From positions 6,033,859 to 6,097,858 of the forward strand of contig NC_061802.1 of NCBI RefSeq assembly GCF_021462225.1: a stretch of 64,000 bases of DNA, written 5' to 3'. Of the stretch, positions 44,465-55,195 are shown piece by piece (positions within the stretch are counted from its first letter, which is position 1; each line of letters opens with the position of its first letter). Source of the stretch: Girardinichthys multiradiatus (lineage: Eukaryota; Chordata; Actinopteri; Cyprinodontiformes; Goodeidae). The position numbers and the translations under genes are program-made. The notes below the pieces were generated by a model. It was not told where the DNA came from. It worked only from the letters and a program-made list of their open reading frames with translations, and searched no databases.

Positions 44465-45829
44465 CTGAAAAACGCAAAAAAAAAAAAGATAAAAGGTGTT
44501 TAATCTTTAAGACTCAATACTGAGAATTTTTGTTTCAGTATCCTTTTATAGAGCATAATATTTCAACAACAAAACATAAAGGATAATCACAAACAGAATA
44601 CAAATACTCTGAAATAGCAAAGTGTCATAAAAAGTCAACCATAGAAAGCTGTAGCTGGCATTAAAATTCATGAGTGCTATTTTTACAAAAAATATTTCAC
44701 AAACCAAATTGTCACAGCAACCATTTGAGCTGAATTAATTGATACTGGCAGGTTCTGGGGCTTTTGATGAGTAACAGAATAAACAAACACAAAAAGGAAC
44801 ACTGTGACACTGAAAAAATTTGCAAAGAAAATCTCTGAAATGACTGCACCCACTTAACTGTTTGAGTCAGCGCAAATGCTAACCATAGACACATATGTTT
44901 TTCAAGATACATCCATGAGATGGGGACCCTGCCTCTTGTAGATAATGGCCTGGGATTGACTCCAGGGAGTCACAGTGTTGTAGATGCATAATAGCAGACA
45001 TCAAATTGCTGGGCAGAGGAACGGCACAGTTTATTTTGCAGCAGAAAATAGCATCTCCAACGACATTTTCTGCATAGTTGTAAGTTGACCTATAGCCAAT
45101 GCAGTCCATGAAAAAATAAACCTGTATCTGTTCAGTGTATTGACTGGGTTCAACAGCACAACCCTGAAAACACACACACACTTCTAGCTGCTTAGATATA
45201 TTGTCAAAACAAGGTGAGATCTTTCCTTGTAATCCATGCAACATTTAGTAACCGCTCATAGTTAACTCCATAAAAGTTACAATAAATATCCTTATATCCT
45301 TATGTGTAATCCATGCAATAATGATTAAAATACACAGTTGAAGCAGTAGAGAGTGAAACAAGCATGTTCTCATATTCTGGAACTGAGAGACTGGAGAGGC
45401 CTGTGTGGAGCCACATATTATCTGTCTTATCTTTTGCAGAAGTATAAACAACAAGTATCCAATGATGTATGATAATCTTTTCTATTCTTTTACAAGTATT
45501 AAATGCAATCAGTAATCTTTTATCATTAAGTAAAAAGATATATGATTGAAATGTGGGTAAGAGCTGAGAATTAAAGTAAAAAACATTAAGATTTGACATT
45601 CTCAATCAGCTATATATGAAAGAGATATAACATTAATCATTTGTAAAGCATGAATGAAAAAAATGAAGTGATGGTTTTGTAACTGTGTTTTAAAGTAAAT
45701 ACAGAAAGCTGAGAATGGAATGTGTAATACTGTGTAAAGTTTAAGACTGAGCAGATTAGGGAGAGAAATGTAGGATGACTAGGAGTGACGAGAGCCAGCT
45801 GCATGCTGACAGTGAACCTTTTGAAGGCT
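44465..45829. other. Sequence immediately 5' of lrrc7 exon 1, no gene seen
   Basis: Intron upstream of the first coding exon. AT-rich with random small ORFs; no 5' UTR exon could be placed. Confidence 0.5.
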
Positions 45830-47060
45830 AACGGGAGGAAGGGAGGATGCGACTACAGACCAGTGTGGCTATTACCGGCATCTCCAAGGCCGAAAAACAG
45901 CATCAGAAGGTCATCTGCACTATAAAGGCAAAGCTGAGGGAGGGAACGGGGTTTGTTTCCTCGCAGAAGACCAGCGAACAAGATCGGACAGAGAAAAAAA
46001 AAAGCTTAGATGGAAAAGGAACAGAGACACAGCCCAACTGATCGACTGCATTAAAAAGAGGATCAACCCGTGTTCCCCAGAAGGACTGTGCCTCAAGATT
46101 AAGAATCTGATTTCATCTAAAGCCTTTTTATCCAGACAACAGAAGTGAACTTGATCGGTGAACAGCTGATTGCTCTAAGTTTCAGGCTTCTGGAAGTCCT
46201 GAATCAACCTCATTTATGTCTCCAGATTTCCTTCAACTCTTCAGCCTCTGGAAACTACAGTCTTCGGAGACAAATAACAACAAAGATCCTGTTTAACCAT
46301 CGAAGCCTAGAGCATCAGTGCCTGCCACTTAAAGGAAGAAATCTGAAGATCAAGTCGTATTCCCTTCAAGAAACCACTCGTTGTTACCAGAAGAAACATC
46401 TCCATCAGGTGCATGGAAGAGGCTCCGTCTTCAAAGCCTCTCCAAACTCACTAGTTTCAGCATCAGGGAAAGACAGGTTGAGTTGATTGATTCATTTCTA
46501 TTGTTGAAATTATATTGTGTTGTCGCATTTAAGCTGTTACTGACCCCTGCAAAAGCATTACTAATTAAAGAAAGCATATAAAATTCTAGTTCAATCGTGG
46601 ACATTCAATTATTTGAGTCACCGTATTTTTGGTTTTTCATTGGTGGTAAAAAGTCTTGTTGCCTGGTTCTAAGATATTTTAGGAGGGTTTTATAGGTTAG
46701 CCAAGTTTGTTAAAACAGCGCCCTTGGGGCTCGTGCCGAGCCACTAAAATTAACCTAGCCCATATACCAAGAGCCAGTTGTAAGATTAGGGAATGAGCAG
46801 CCGTGAACAAAAGTGACTGTTGAGGGTGTGGATGACTGCGATAGGCTACTCAGTCGTCCAGACCTCCAGTTGAAGAAGGGCAAGACTTTTGTATGAAGGC
46901 TGTCAGAGGCTAGGCGAGTCATTTCCCAACACCAGCTTAAACAGAACTTTCAGTAAACCTGCTTAGTAAGATCGATCAGGTTTAGGGAAGTCTGGACCCG
47001 TTGGATGGAGAGCTGGATTGAGCAATCCCTTTAGACATAGGGAAGTAGGAGGGAGGGGTT
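45830..47060. repeat. Unclassified, less AT-rich block, possibly LTR-type
   Basis: Composition and texture differ from both flanks: G/A-rich segments at 45830-46080, an untranslated-looking 46145-46486 ORF without known motifs, and a GC-richer stretch near 46710-46750. It recalls retroelement leader or LTR DNA but no paired repeats or conserved proteins are visible. Confidence 0.3.
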
Positions 47061-47164
47061 AGCTCATCGGACAATGAAAATATGGATAAACAATATGCAG
47101 CTAATAATGTTCAAAACAATAATTGTGTACCTCAAGATGTCTCATTAAAAGACCCAAAGCATCA

Positions 47165-47337
47165 TATTTTTCACTTAACCCTGTATCAGACACAGAGACA
47201 CACCGGACGAACAAACAAAATAACCAACCTAACAGTCATGTTAATCACACATATGCACAAACTCCCGGCAGAATAACCCCAGGCCAAGATTCAAACCTAG
47301 GACCTTGCAGTGCTAGCAACCGCTCCACCATGTGGCC
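47165..47337 (-). repeat. SINE fragment related to the 38406-38766 copy
   Basis: On the minus strand the head runs GGAGCGGTTGCTAGCACTGC, then AAGGTCCTAGGTTTGAATCT with a B-box-like core and CCTGGGGTTATTCTGC, mirroring the same order in the complete copy. More diverged and truncated at its 3' end. Confidence 0.7.
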
Positions 47338-47627
47338 TCTCAGATTGTCACAGTTTGCTGATTTCCTTTAAAATGTAATTGTTTCTTAGATGTTTTGCTC
47401 TGCACCTTATTTTTATAAGGTGTGAAATTAGTGGGCTGCTACTTTAATATTTTAAATTCAAAAATTAATGTAAAGTAATGTAAATGGTATATTTGAAAAG
47501 AATAATAAAACAGGCTGGTTTGAGTCCATGAGCAATTTTGGATGTTCCCCTTTTTCTTCCTTTGATTTTCTTTTACAATTACCTTGTTTCCCAAAGTTTA
47601 AATGCAAACCCGTTAAGTTCAGTGTAC

Positions 47628-48608
47628 ACTGATCATGCATAACATTATGACCACCTGCCTAATTTTATTTTTGTCCCCATGTTGCTGCTAAAATAGCTCT
47701 TACACATGGAGGTATGGACTTAACTAGATCCCTGAAGGTGTGCTGTGGTATCTAGCACCAAGATGTTAGCAAAAGATCCTATAAGTCCTCCAAGTTATGG
47801 GGATGTTCTTCCCTGGATCAGACTTGCTTGTCCAGCATAACTTGTTTGTATTTTGATTAGGGGAATTTGAAGGACTGGTAAATGTCTCAAACTCTGGTCA
47901 TGCTCCTCCTATCAGGATGTCATTTCTGGAGTGGACTCCAGATTGCAGACAGGCAAGATGCAGCGAGGTGAGTAGAAAAGTTTAATAAATAGGTGAGAAT
48001 TTACATCCAGGCATGAGGTGGCAGAAGCAGGAATGGCAAGAGCAAAAACAGTCAAGAACAGGGTTAGGCTTGGCATGAACAAAACAGTGTGTCTCTGCAA
48101 GGAGTAGACAAAAAAATCAGAATATATAAAGAGCATGGCACAGGTGAAAACATGAAACTGATGGTGGCAGGTGGACTGGATGAAGCCGATTACAATGGCA
48201 ATGGCAGAGAGTGAAAACAAAACATGACCGGAACTAAACAGAAATCCAAGGGCACAACCAAAAAGAAAAATTTACAGGAAAACCAACAGAACATAAAATA
48301 CACCATAAACTTAACAAGTAAGAAACAAAATCTAAAGACATAAACTAAATCACCACCTGGAAAAAAAATAATCATAAGCAAGACCTAACAATAAGAAACA
48401 AGAGACATTAAAAAAACAAAAACAATAACGAAACACCTAAGAATAGTGACACCTTCAGTCATTCCTGGACCATTATTGCTTTCTGGCAGGGTACATCATC
48501 CTGCTATAAGAGGCTTGTGAACCCCACCCAGTAACAAGTACCTTGATAAGGAAAATATCAGGGTTATTCATGTCAGGGGTCAGTGGTCATAATGTTATGC
48601 TTGACTGA
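47628..48608. mobile_element. DNA-transposon relic with inverted ends and an internal insertion
   Basis: Left end TGCATAACATTATGACCACC and right end GTGGTCATAATGTTATGCTT are inverted copies, the terminus of a common fish Tc1/mariner-type family. No transposase survives. The middle (about 47935-48450) is A-rich on the plus strand, with a CAGGCATGAGGTGGCAGAAG-like segment, and resembles another dispersed repeat of the type seen around 54730-55190. Confidence 0.65.
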
Positions 48609-49239
48609 TGTAAGTGCTTTTATTAAATCCAAAGTACATTGCTTACAAAAAGAAAATACCCTCAACCACAATGATCTGCATTAGCAAATTGTAAGATACT
48701 TTTTTGTTAAACATATTTCTTACCATTCAACCATTGAAATGGCTTGTTTTAGATGATGTATTAAATAAAAAAAAACATTAAGTCATCAAAAACAAACAAA
48801 AATGATGCTAACAAAGTTTTGACCCAGATTGATTGTACATCATGGTATATAGCCTTTGTGCAATGTTCACACCCCCTTTTTTGTAGAAGATTGCTTCCAT
48901 GTTAGCAACGTTTAGGGTGTTTGGATACAATCAGATGGGGTTTGTTAGTTTCTGGGATCAAATAGATATTTGTGTCACATTGCTTGATTTACTATCATGT
49001 TTATCCACTTCACTAAATGCAGTTTTTACATCTTCAGTGTTTGATCCCAAGCATTATTGCACAAAGCACCTCAGAAACTACACTGACTCCTATTCAAAGT
49101 GTCTGTTTTTCCAAAAAGGAAGGCTGGGAGACAACAGATTTACTTGATTTCTTCACAAATGAATATAAATTTTGACTCTATAAGCAACATTAAACATTTT
49201 TAAGCTTTGAATTAATCCGAAACCAATTAAATGTTTTTA
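48609..49239. other. No gene seen
   Basis: The plus-strand ORF 48899-49147 has no recognisable motif. Confidence 0.5.
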
Positions 49240-49858
49240 AGTTCTCACTAAAACTAAGAAAGTGGAGCACATCACCCCGGTTCTAAAGTCCCTACAACGG
49301 CTCCCTGTAACTCAGAGAATAGACTTTAAAATACTTCTGTTTGTCTATAAATTACTGAATGGCTTAGCACCAAAATACATTACAGATTTGTTGTCAGTGT
49401 TTCAACCACCCAGACCTCTCAGGTCTTCTGGCTCAAATCTACTCTGCATACCCAGAACCAGAACCAAACATGGAGAAGCAGCTTTTAGTTGTTAGGCTCC
49501 ACTAATCTGGAATAAACTCCCAGAAAACTGTAAAAGCGCCAACACCCTAAGTTGCTTTAAATCGATTAAAAACGTATTTGTTTAGAGTGGCCTTTGACTG
49601 TGCTGTCTAAAGTTAGTTAGAGTTTTCCAACTTTCTTTTTATTTTCTTATCAATAATTTTCTTATACATTTTTTATTTAATTAATTTTTTTATTATCATC
49701 TTTTTAATTATTCAATTTGTATTCTCTTTACTTATTTAATTACCTTTATGCCACTGCAATGTACTTTTCCTGTTATGTCTCTTTCTTTTTTTCATGTTCA
49801 GCACTTTGAATCATCTTGCTACTGAAATGTGCTATATAAATAAACTTGCCTTGCCTTG
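49240..49858 (+). mobile_element. 5'-truncated L2-type LINE tail
   Basis: Matches the 3' part of the element at 28950-32207 from its TRTKK codons (31668 onward). A residual frame (49262-49495) reads [20 protein letters not shown] and ends at a TAG where the fuller copy continues. The tail ends in TAAACTTGCCTTGCCTTGC. Confidence 0.9.
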
Positions 49859-50885
49859 CAAGTCATGCAATGCAGAGCATCGGCTTTAATTAAGCACAGA
49901 ATTTCCATGTAAGATTAAATTTAATGTAGAAAGGTTATTTTTGCTGTTATTTATTATGCCGTTATTTTGCCATGTGGTAAGGAGATGTAAAATAACAGCA
50001 CTGGAATACTAGAAATGTATTTTATTCTGATATAGGGGATATAAGAACAGAGAAAACAGTGCAATTTTATCAAACATTTAACATAATGCATACTGTAAAA
50101 AGCAATCCTGGAGTACTGAGTATCTACTCTTCGTACTTATGCGTGCTGCATTGAAATCATTGTTTTATGTAGTTTGAATGATTTAAGATTATACAATTAT
50201 TTCAGTCTTAAAATGAGCATGCATGAGGTGGAGTTGTCATGTAGGTCAGCGCGACTCAGTTTTAATAGTAGCTATACCCAAATCTAGAAATGTGAAAAAC
50301 ATTGCTTGTCCCTCTGTCACAACTTCAAACTGAGCTACCTCTATAGTTCTGTTTTTAATCCTAATAAAGTTGTACGTTCCCTAAATATTTAAATCTGTTC
50401 TTTAGTTTAAAAAAGCAGCAGCAAGAAAAAACACAAACACAGAACACGTGAAAATCTCAAAGATCCCTGATTTAGTCAGATCAAAATGGAATTTTCCAAA
50501 GTAAAAGGATTTTCTATTATTTGTTGAACAAAGGCAACTATAATAACAGAAGTCTTATTGATGAAGCCCAATATCAGGTTAAACAGAATTGTTTAATGCA
50601 TTTTTAACAGAATGAAGACTGTTTGGTTTTCTGTGCTGAAAGACTGGATCAGTGAGGGCCAATGTGGGCACAGGAACAAGTCACTGCATTTGAACAGTCA
50701 TGGAAAGCAAATATTTGGTCATATGACTTTTTTTTTTTTTTTAAAGAGAAAATCTGAACTTATCCTTTGGGGCTCAAACGTTGTGAAATCAAGGTGTAAA
50801 TGAGGTGTAAAACTGGGGGGTAGATGCATAACACAGCTATCCACCGTAATCTAGCAGTTTCCCAGCTCGCAACAGGCTAAGGGCT
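49859..50885. other. No gene seen
   Basis: AT-rich; a T16 tract at about 50728-50743 is the only notable feature. Confidence 0.5.
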
Positions 50886-51249
50886 CACACACACACGCAC
50901 GCACACACACACATGCACACACACTCTTGTTTTGCTATATGTAGTGAGGACCATGTGTTGACTCCCATTGACTTCCATTGATTTTCAGTCATTTTCAACC
51001 CTTTCTGTGCCCTAACCCTGACAATAACCCTAAACCTAACCATTACCAGTGCATGCCTAACCCTAACCTTAACCTAAACTCAATTCACACCTTAGTCCTA
51101 AACCTAACCGTTAGCAAAATAGGTCGTGAGGACCAGCAAAATGTCCTCACTTTGGTACAAACGGTCCTCAATTTGATGGTGAAATCGGGAAAATGGTTCT
51201 CACTGTGATGCCAAGACAGGAACACACATACACACACACACACACACAA
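50886..51249. repeat. Dispersed repeat with telomere-like motifs between CA microsatellites
   Basis: A CA-rich run (50886-50924) and another (51222-51249) enclose about 300 bp. This has GTGAGGACC near 50945, GTCCTCACT near 51143 and, in between, degenerate CCCTAA motifs (CCCTAACCCTGACAATAACC, then CCTAACCCTAACCTTAACCT). A dispersed teleost repeat, not a chromosome end. Confidence 0.7.
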
Positions 51250-52349
51250 TCCATATTTTTATACAAGAAGCCATATAATCAGACTAGAGATATAATTAAA
51301 ATAGATCTTTTGTACTTCTATGACAACATCACTTTGTTCCACAACTCTGTTTGAAAAGCTGCTGGCAGAATGGCATAAGTAGGCTAAGCACGCATATTAA
51401 AAACTTCAAGTGGGGATTCATCATGAGGCTTTACAATTTCACAGCCAAATGTTAACTACACTCAATCTACTGACAACCAAAACTGTTTTAATGCCAACTC
51501 CTTTGAACAGAACAATGGCGAAATTTTGTCCGACTGCAGCCTGAAATTTCCTTTTTGATTGTTGGCTATAATGGGAAGAGCAGAAGGAGTCGTGGAGGGC
51601 ACCAAGAAGACAAAAGAAGAGGAGGACATGAAGATGAAAAGGTGTAGAGTGCAGACATTGGGACACCATGATAAGACTTGCTGCTTTATCAGGCTAAAAG
51701 CACACTCACACATGCTCAGTTGTTTGTGAGACCAGATGGATTCAGTACACAGAGCAAACCGAACATTTTAAGTACACCATGTTATCTGTAACAGGTTGTT
51801 GCAACCCCTCTTAAATCTGGTGTAAGAGGTGCTGATCTTAAAGATTAATATGTCCTAAACCACAATCAATGTCAGTGACGGTGTTGCATGCTGGGATTTA
51901 CAGCATGTCAACTGTATGTGTAAACCTGAAAATTGTTGGCTTGCTACACACTACTTTTCAAACTCATATCACTCACAATTAAAGCTAACCATCAAGGACC
52001 CATATAGAACTAGGGAACAGTCAGAAAGTCAAAAATTAGCAGTAAATCAATGACTGGCGAAGACTGGCCGTCTGCAATCTAAGACAGAAAGAAAAGCTCA
52101 AAGTTTTAAACCTTGTCAAAAGTTTTCAAAATAAGAAAAGTGTCAGCACTGAAGTCAAACAGACAATTGGAGGTATGGACAAAGTAAAGTAACTCTGTGC
52201 TGTCATGATAAAACATTTCAAAATGTTTTTTCCAAATCTGTATCCATTTTATTTTGTAACATTCATCTTTCAAACAAAAGCATCTGTCAGAAGGAAAAAA
52301 TAATAATAAAAGTGCAAAAATCTGATTGCATAGGTGTGTGCAAATTTGG
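51250..52349. other. No gene seen
   Basis: Small overlapping ORFs at 51439-51713 (minus) look random. Confidence 0.5.
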
Positions 52350-52746
52350 ACTACTCTGCATACACAGAACCAGAACCAAACATGGAGAAGCAGCTTTTAG
52401 TTCTTATGCTCCACTAATTTGGAATAGACTCCCAGAAAACTGTAAAAGCGCAGAAACCCTAAGTTGCTTTAAATCAAGATTGAAAACTTATTTGTTTAGA
52501 GTGGCCTTTTACTGTGCCATCTAAGCATAATTAATTACGTTTTCAGTCCAATTTTCCTTTCATTTTCCTATCCATCATTCTATTCTCTTTATTTATATAT
52601 ATATTTTTTTTTATTACCTCTGTTGTTTGATTTTATCATTTGATTTGTTTTTCTGTGTTTATTATCTTTGTGATTGTATTGTAATTGTATGTACTGCGCT
52701 TTGAGTGTCTTGTTGCTGAAAAACGCTGTATAAATAAACTTACCTT
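52350..52746 (+). mobile_element. 5'-truncated L2-type LINE tail
   Basis: Starts within the same C-terminal coding block as 31858 ([26 protein letters not shown]) and ends AACGCTGTATAAATAAACTT. A 70-codon frame at 52312-52524 is the only coding remnant. Confidence 0.9.
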
Positions 52747-53329
52747 CCTAAAACTTGGTTGAAACACCTTTAGATTTAATTTTAACATTTACTTTCTTTG
52801 GTACACATGCATGAATCTAAATAACAATGTTCAGATTGGTTAGTAGGATGCCTGACATTTGCATCTTTTAGCTTAAGTCATAGTTTGATGAGAAGTTACA
52901 AAGACATTTAAATAGAATGCATGATTAAGTATATACCATGGCTTAGTGAGGACAGTCACCTTGAACGTTATTGCCTTGATAATGATGTGAAAACAGCAGG
53001 ACAACAGTATCCTAGTTTTGAGATGGTTGTTTGAGGGGTTAAGGTGGCACTCACAACAATTCTAAGGTTGACCATTACCAACATTTAACAACTACTAAGC
53101 ACATTCAAAACAACCTAATGCTCTTCATCTATTAGTGGAAATAATCAAATGCAAATTGTCCAAGTGAGACACAAGTTTAGACACAAAACATTTAGGAAAG
53201 AAGTGTATTTATGCACAGTTAAGCCCCAACCTTTTCATACCCTTTCAAGATTTGGGTCTAAAGTCATCTTTTATATAACCAACATGTTCTTTGTGACTGA
53301 AATTATTATTAGAATTCTGCAGTAGCCCG

Positions 53330-53459
53330 GTCAGAGTGTGGATTTAGAATCTGTGGGGGGAGCTATAGACTGGGCTGATGGCAAGTTGTGATGTTATGCT
53401 GGGTATTGGTTGGACCAATATGCAGATCAGAGTGTGGGAGCTACATGGTGTGTAGAATA
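53330..53459. repeat. Left half of a dispersed repeat split by the DD36E element
   Basis: Sequence such as GGACCAATATGCAGATCAGA leads up to the insertion site; its companion resumes at 54732. Probably a non-autonomous element, class unknown. Confidence 0.45.
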
Positions 53460-54729
53460 CAGGGGTTGGACAATGAAACTGAAACACCTGTCATTTTAGT
53501 GTGGGAGGTTTCATGGCTAAATTGGACCAGCCTGGTAGCCAATCTTCATTGATTGCACATTGCACCAGTAAGAGCAGAGTGTGAAGGTTCAATTAGCAGG
53601 GTAAGAGCACAGTTTTGCTCAAAATATTGAAATGCACACAACATTATGGGTGACATACTAGAGTTCAAAAGAGGACAAATTGTTGGTGCACGTCTTGCTG
53701 GCGCATCTGTGACCAAGACAGCAAGTCTTTGTGATGTATCAAGAGCCACGGTATCCAGGGTAATGTCAGCATACCACCAAGAAGGACGAACCACATCCAA
53801 CAGGATTAACTGTGGACGCAAGAGGAAGCTGTCTGAAAGGGATGTTCGGGTGCTAACCCGGATTGTATCCAAAAAACATAAAACCACGGCAGCCCAAATC
53901 ACGGCAGAATTAAATGTGCGCCTCAACTCTCCTGTTTCCACCAGAACTGTCCGTCAGAAGCTCCACAGGGTCAATATACACGGCCGGGCTGCTAAAGCCA
54001 AACCTTTGGTCACTCATGCCAATGCCAAACGTCGGTTTCAATGGTGCAAGGAGCGCAAATCTTGGGCTGTGGACAATGTGAAACATGTATTGTTCTCTGA
54101 TGAGTCCACCTTTACTGTTTTCCCCACATCCGGGAGAGTTATGGAGTGGAGAAGCCCTAAAGAAGCATACCACCCATACTGTTGCATGCCCAGCGTGAAG
54201 CATGGGGGTGGATCAGTGATGGTTTGGGCTGCCATATCATGGCATTCCCTTGGCCCAATACTTGTGCTAGATGGGCGCGTCACTGCCAAGGACTACCGAA
54301 CCACTCTTGAGGACCATGTGCATCCAATGGTTCAAACATTGTATCCTGAAGGCGGTGCCGTGTATCAGGAAGACAATGCACCAATACACACAGCAAGACT
54401 GGTGAACGATTGGTTTGATGAACATGAAAGTGAAGTTGAACATCTCCCATGGCCTGCACAGTCACCAGATCTAAATATTATTGAGCCACTTTGGGGTGTT
54501 TTGGAGGAGCGAGTCAGGAAACGTTTTCTTCCACCAGTATCACGTAGTGACCTGGCCACTATCCTGCAAGAAGAATGGCTTAAAATCCCTCTGACCACTG
54601 TGCAGGACTTGTATATGTCATTCCCAAGACGAATTGACGCTGTATTGGCCGCAAAAGGAGGCCCTACACCATATTAATAAATTATTGTGGTCTAAAACCA
54701 GGTGTTTCAGTTTCATTGTCCAACCTCTG
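53460..54729 (+). mobile_element. Intact DD36E (Incomer-type) Tc1/mariner transposon
   Basis: A 1270-bp element with TA at 53458-53459 and 54730-54731. Its short inverted ends of about 30 bp run CAGGGGTTGGACAATGAAAC on the left; the right end reads the complement, CATTGTCCAACCTCTG, differing at one base near the tip. It encodes an open transposase. Small size, short inverted repeats and the DD36E spacing fit the Tc1/mariner family known as Incomer. It lies in a dispersed repeat (53330-55190). Confidence 0.93.
53646..54677 (+). CDS. DD36E Tc1/mariner transposase, open frame, 343 aa
   Basis: DDE transposase with a helix-turn-helix at about residues 10-45 (SLCDVSRATVSRVMSAY), a basic GRKRK linker (57-61), a second DNA-binding half at about 62-115 and the catalytic core. 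D152 lies in LFSDES, D243 in YQEDNAPIHT and E280 in SPDLNIIEPLW, with 36 residues between the last two instead of the usual 34 in Tc1. It ends LAAKGGPTPY. No stop or frameshift. The ATG at 53646 is the first in frame, gives the expected MGDILEF start, and lies about 186 bp inside the left end. Confidence 0.95.
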   Translation: MGDILEFKRGQIVGARLAGASVTKTASLCDVSRATVSRVMSAYHQEGRTTSNRINCGRKRKLSERDVRVLTRIVSKKHKTTAAQITAELNVRLNSPVSTRTVRQKLHRVNIHGRAAKAKPLVTHANAKRRFQWCKERKSWAVDNVKHVLFSDESTFTVFPTSGRVMEWRSPKEAYHPYCCMPSVKHGGGSVMVWAAISWHSLGPILVLDGRVTAKDYRTTLEDHVHPMVQTLYPEGGAVYQEDNAPIHTARLVNDWFDEHESEVEHLPWPAQSPDLNIIEPLWGVLEERVRKRFLPPVSRSDLATILQEEWLKIPLTTVQDLYMSFPRRIDAVLAAKGGPTPY

Positions 54730-54731
54730 TA

Positions 54732-55195
54732 GTTTTATTAATGAAAACACAAGTAACTTACAGTGGCAGCAGCACAAGGAACACTGGCAGGAATACAGAC
54801 ATGGGGCAGGTAGTTACCAGGAGGATCCAGTGGTGAGCAAACCAGAAGGTATAAATACAGAGACGGCTGGAGAAATGACCAGTAAACCACAAGAGCTAAT
54901 CAAGGAGATGTGGAGCAGCTGGTGGCAGGGAGAATGCAGAGCAACTGGAGGAGGGATGCTAATAAACACAGAGCAGGAATGCAGAGAGTCCAGGGAAGTA
55001 ACAGAAATATATAAGTGGTAATCAATGAACCAAGACCCTAATCTACAATGAATGAGCTAAACTAACAGCAACTAGAGAACATAAACAACAGGAAGAAAAT
55101 CTAACAAAAATATAAATGTATATAATAACAACAAATAACTGCCAAAATTAGAATATTACCAGGAGAATGAGGAAACTAAAACTCCCAACACAGGC
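54732..55195. repeat. Right half of a dispersed repeat split by the DD36E element
   Basis: Begins GTTTTATTAATGAAAACACA directly after the TA duplication and continues as an A-rich sequence with ACAAGGAACACTGGCAGGAA. The ORF 54716-55021 is not a recognisable protein. Similar in style to the insert at 47935-48450. Confidence 0.5.

Noticed and set aside
45837..46580. Plus-strand ORFs that could suggest a small gene
   Set aside because: Low-complexity basic translations with no motif; the block reads more like untranslated or repeat DNA.
50980..51180. CCCTAA-rich stretch as a possible chromosome end
   Set aside because: Motifs are degenerate, few, and embedded in a dispersed repeat with unique sequence on both sides.
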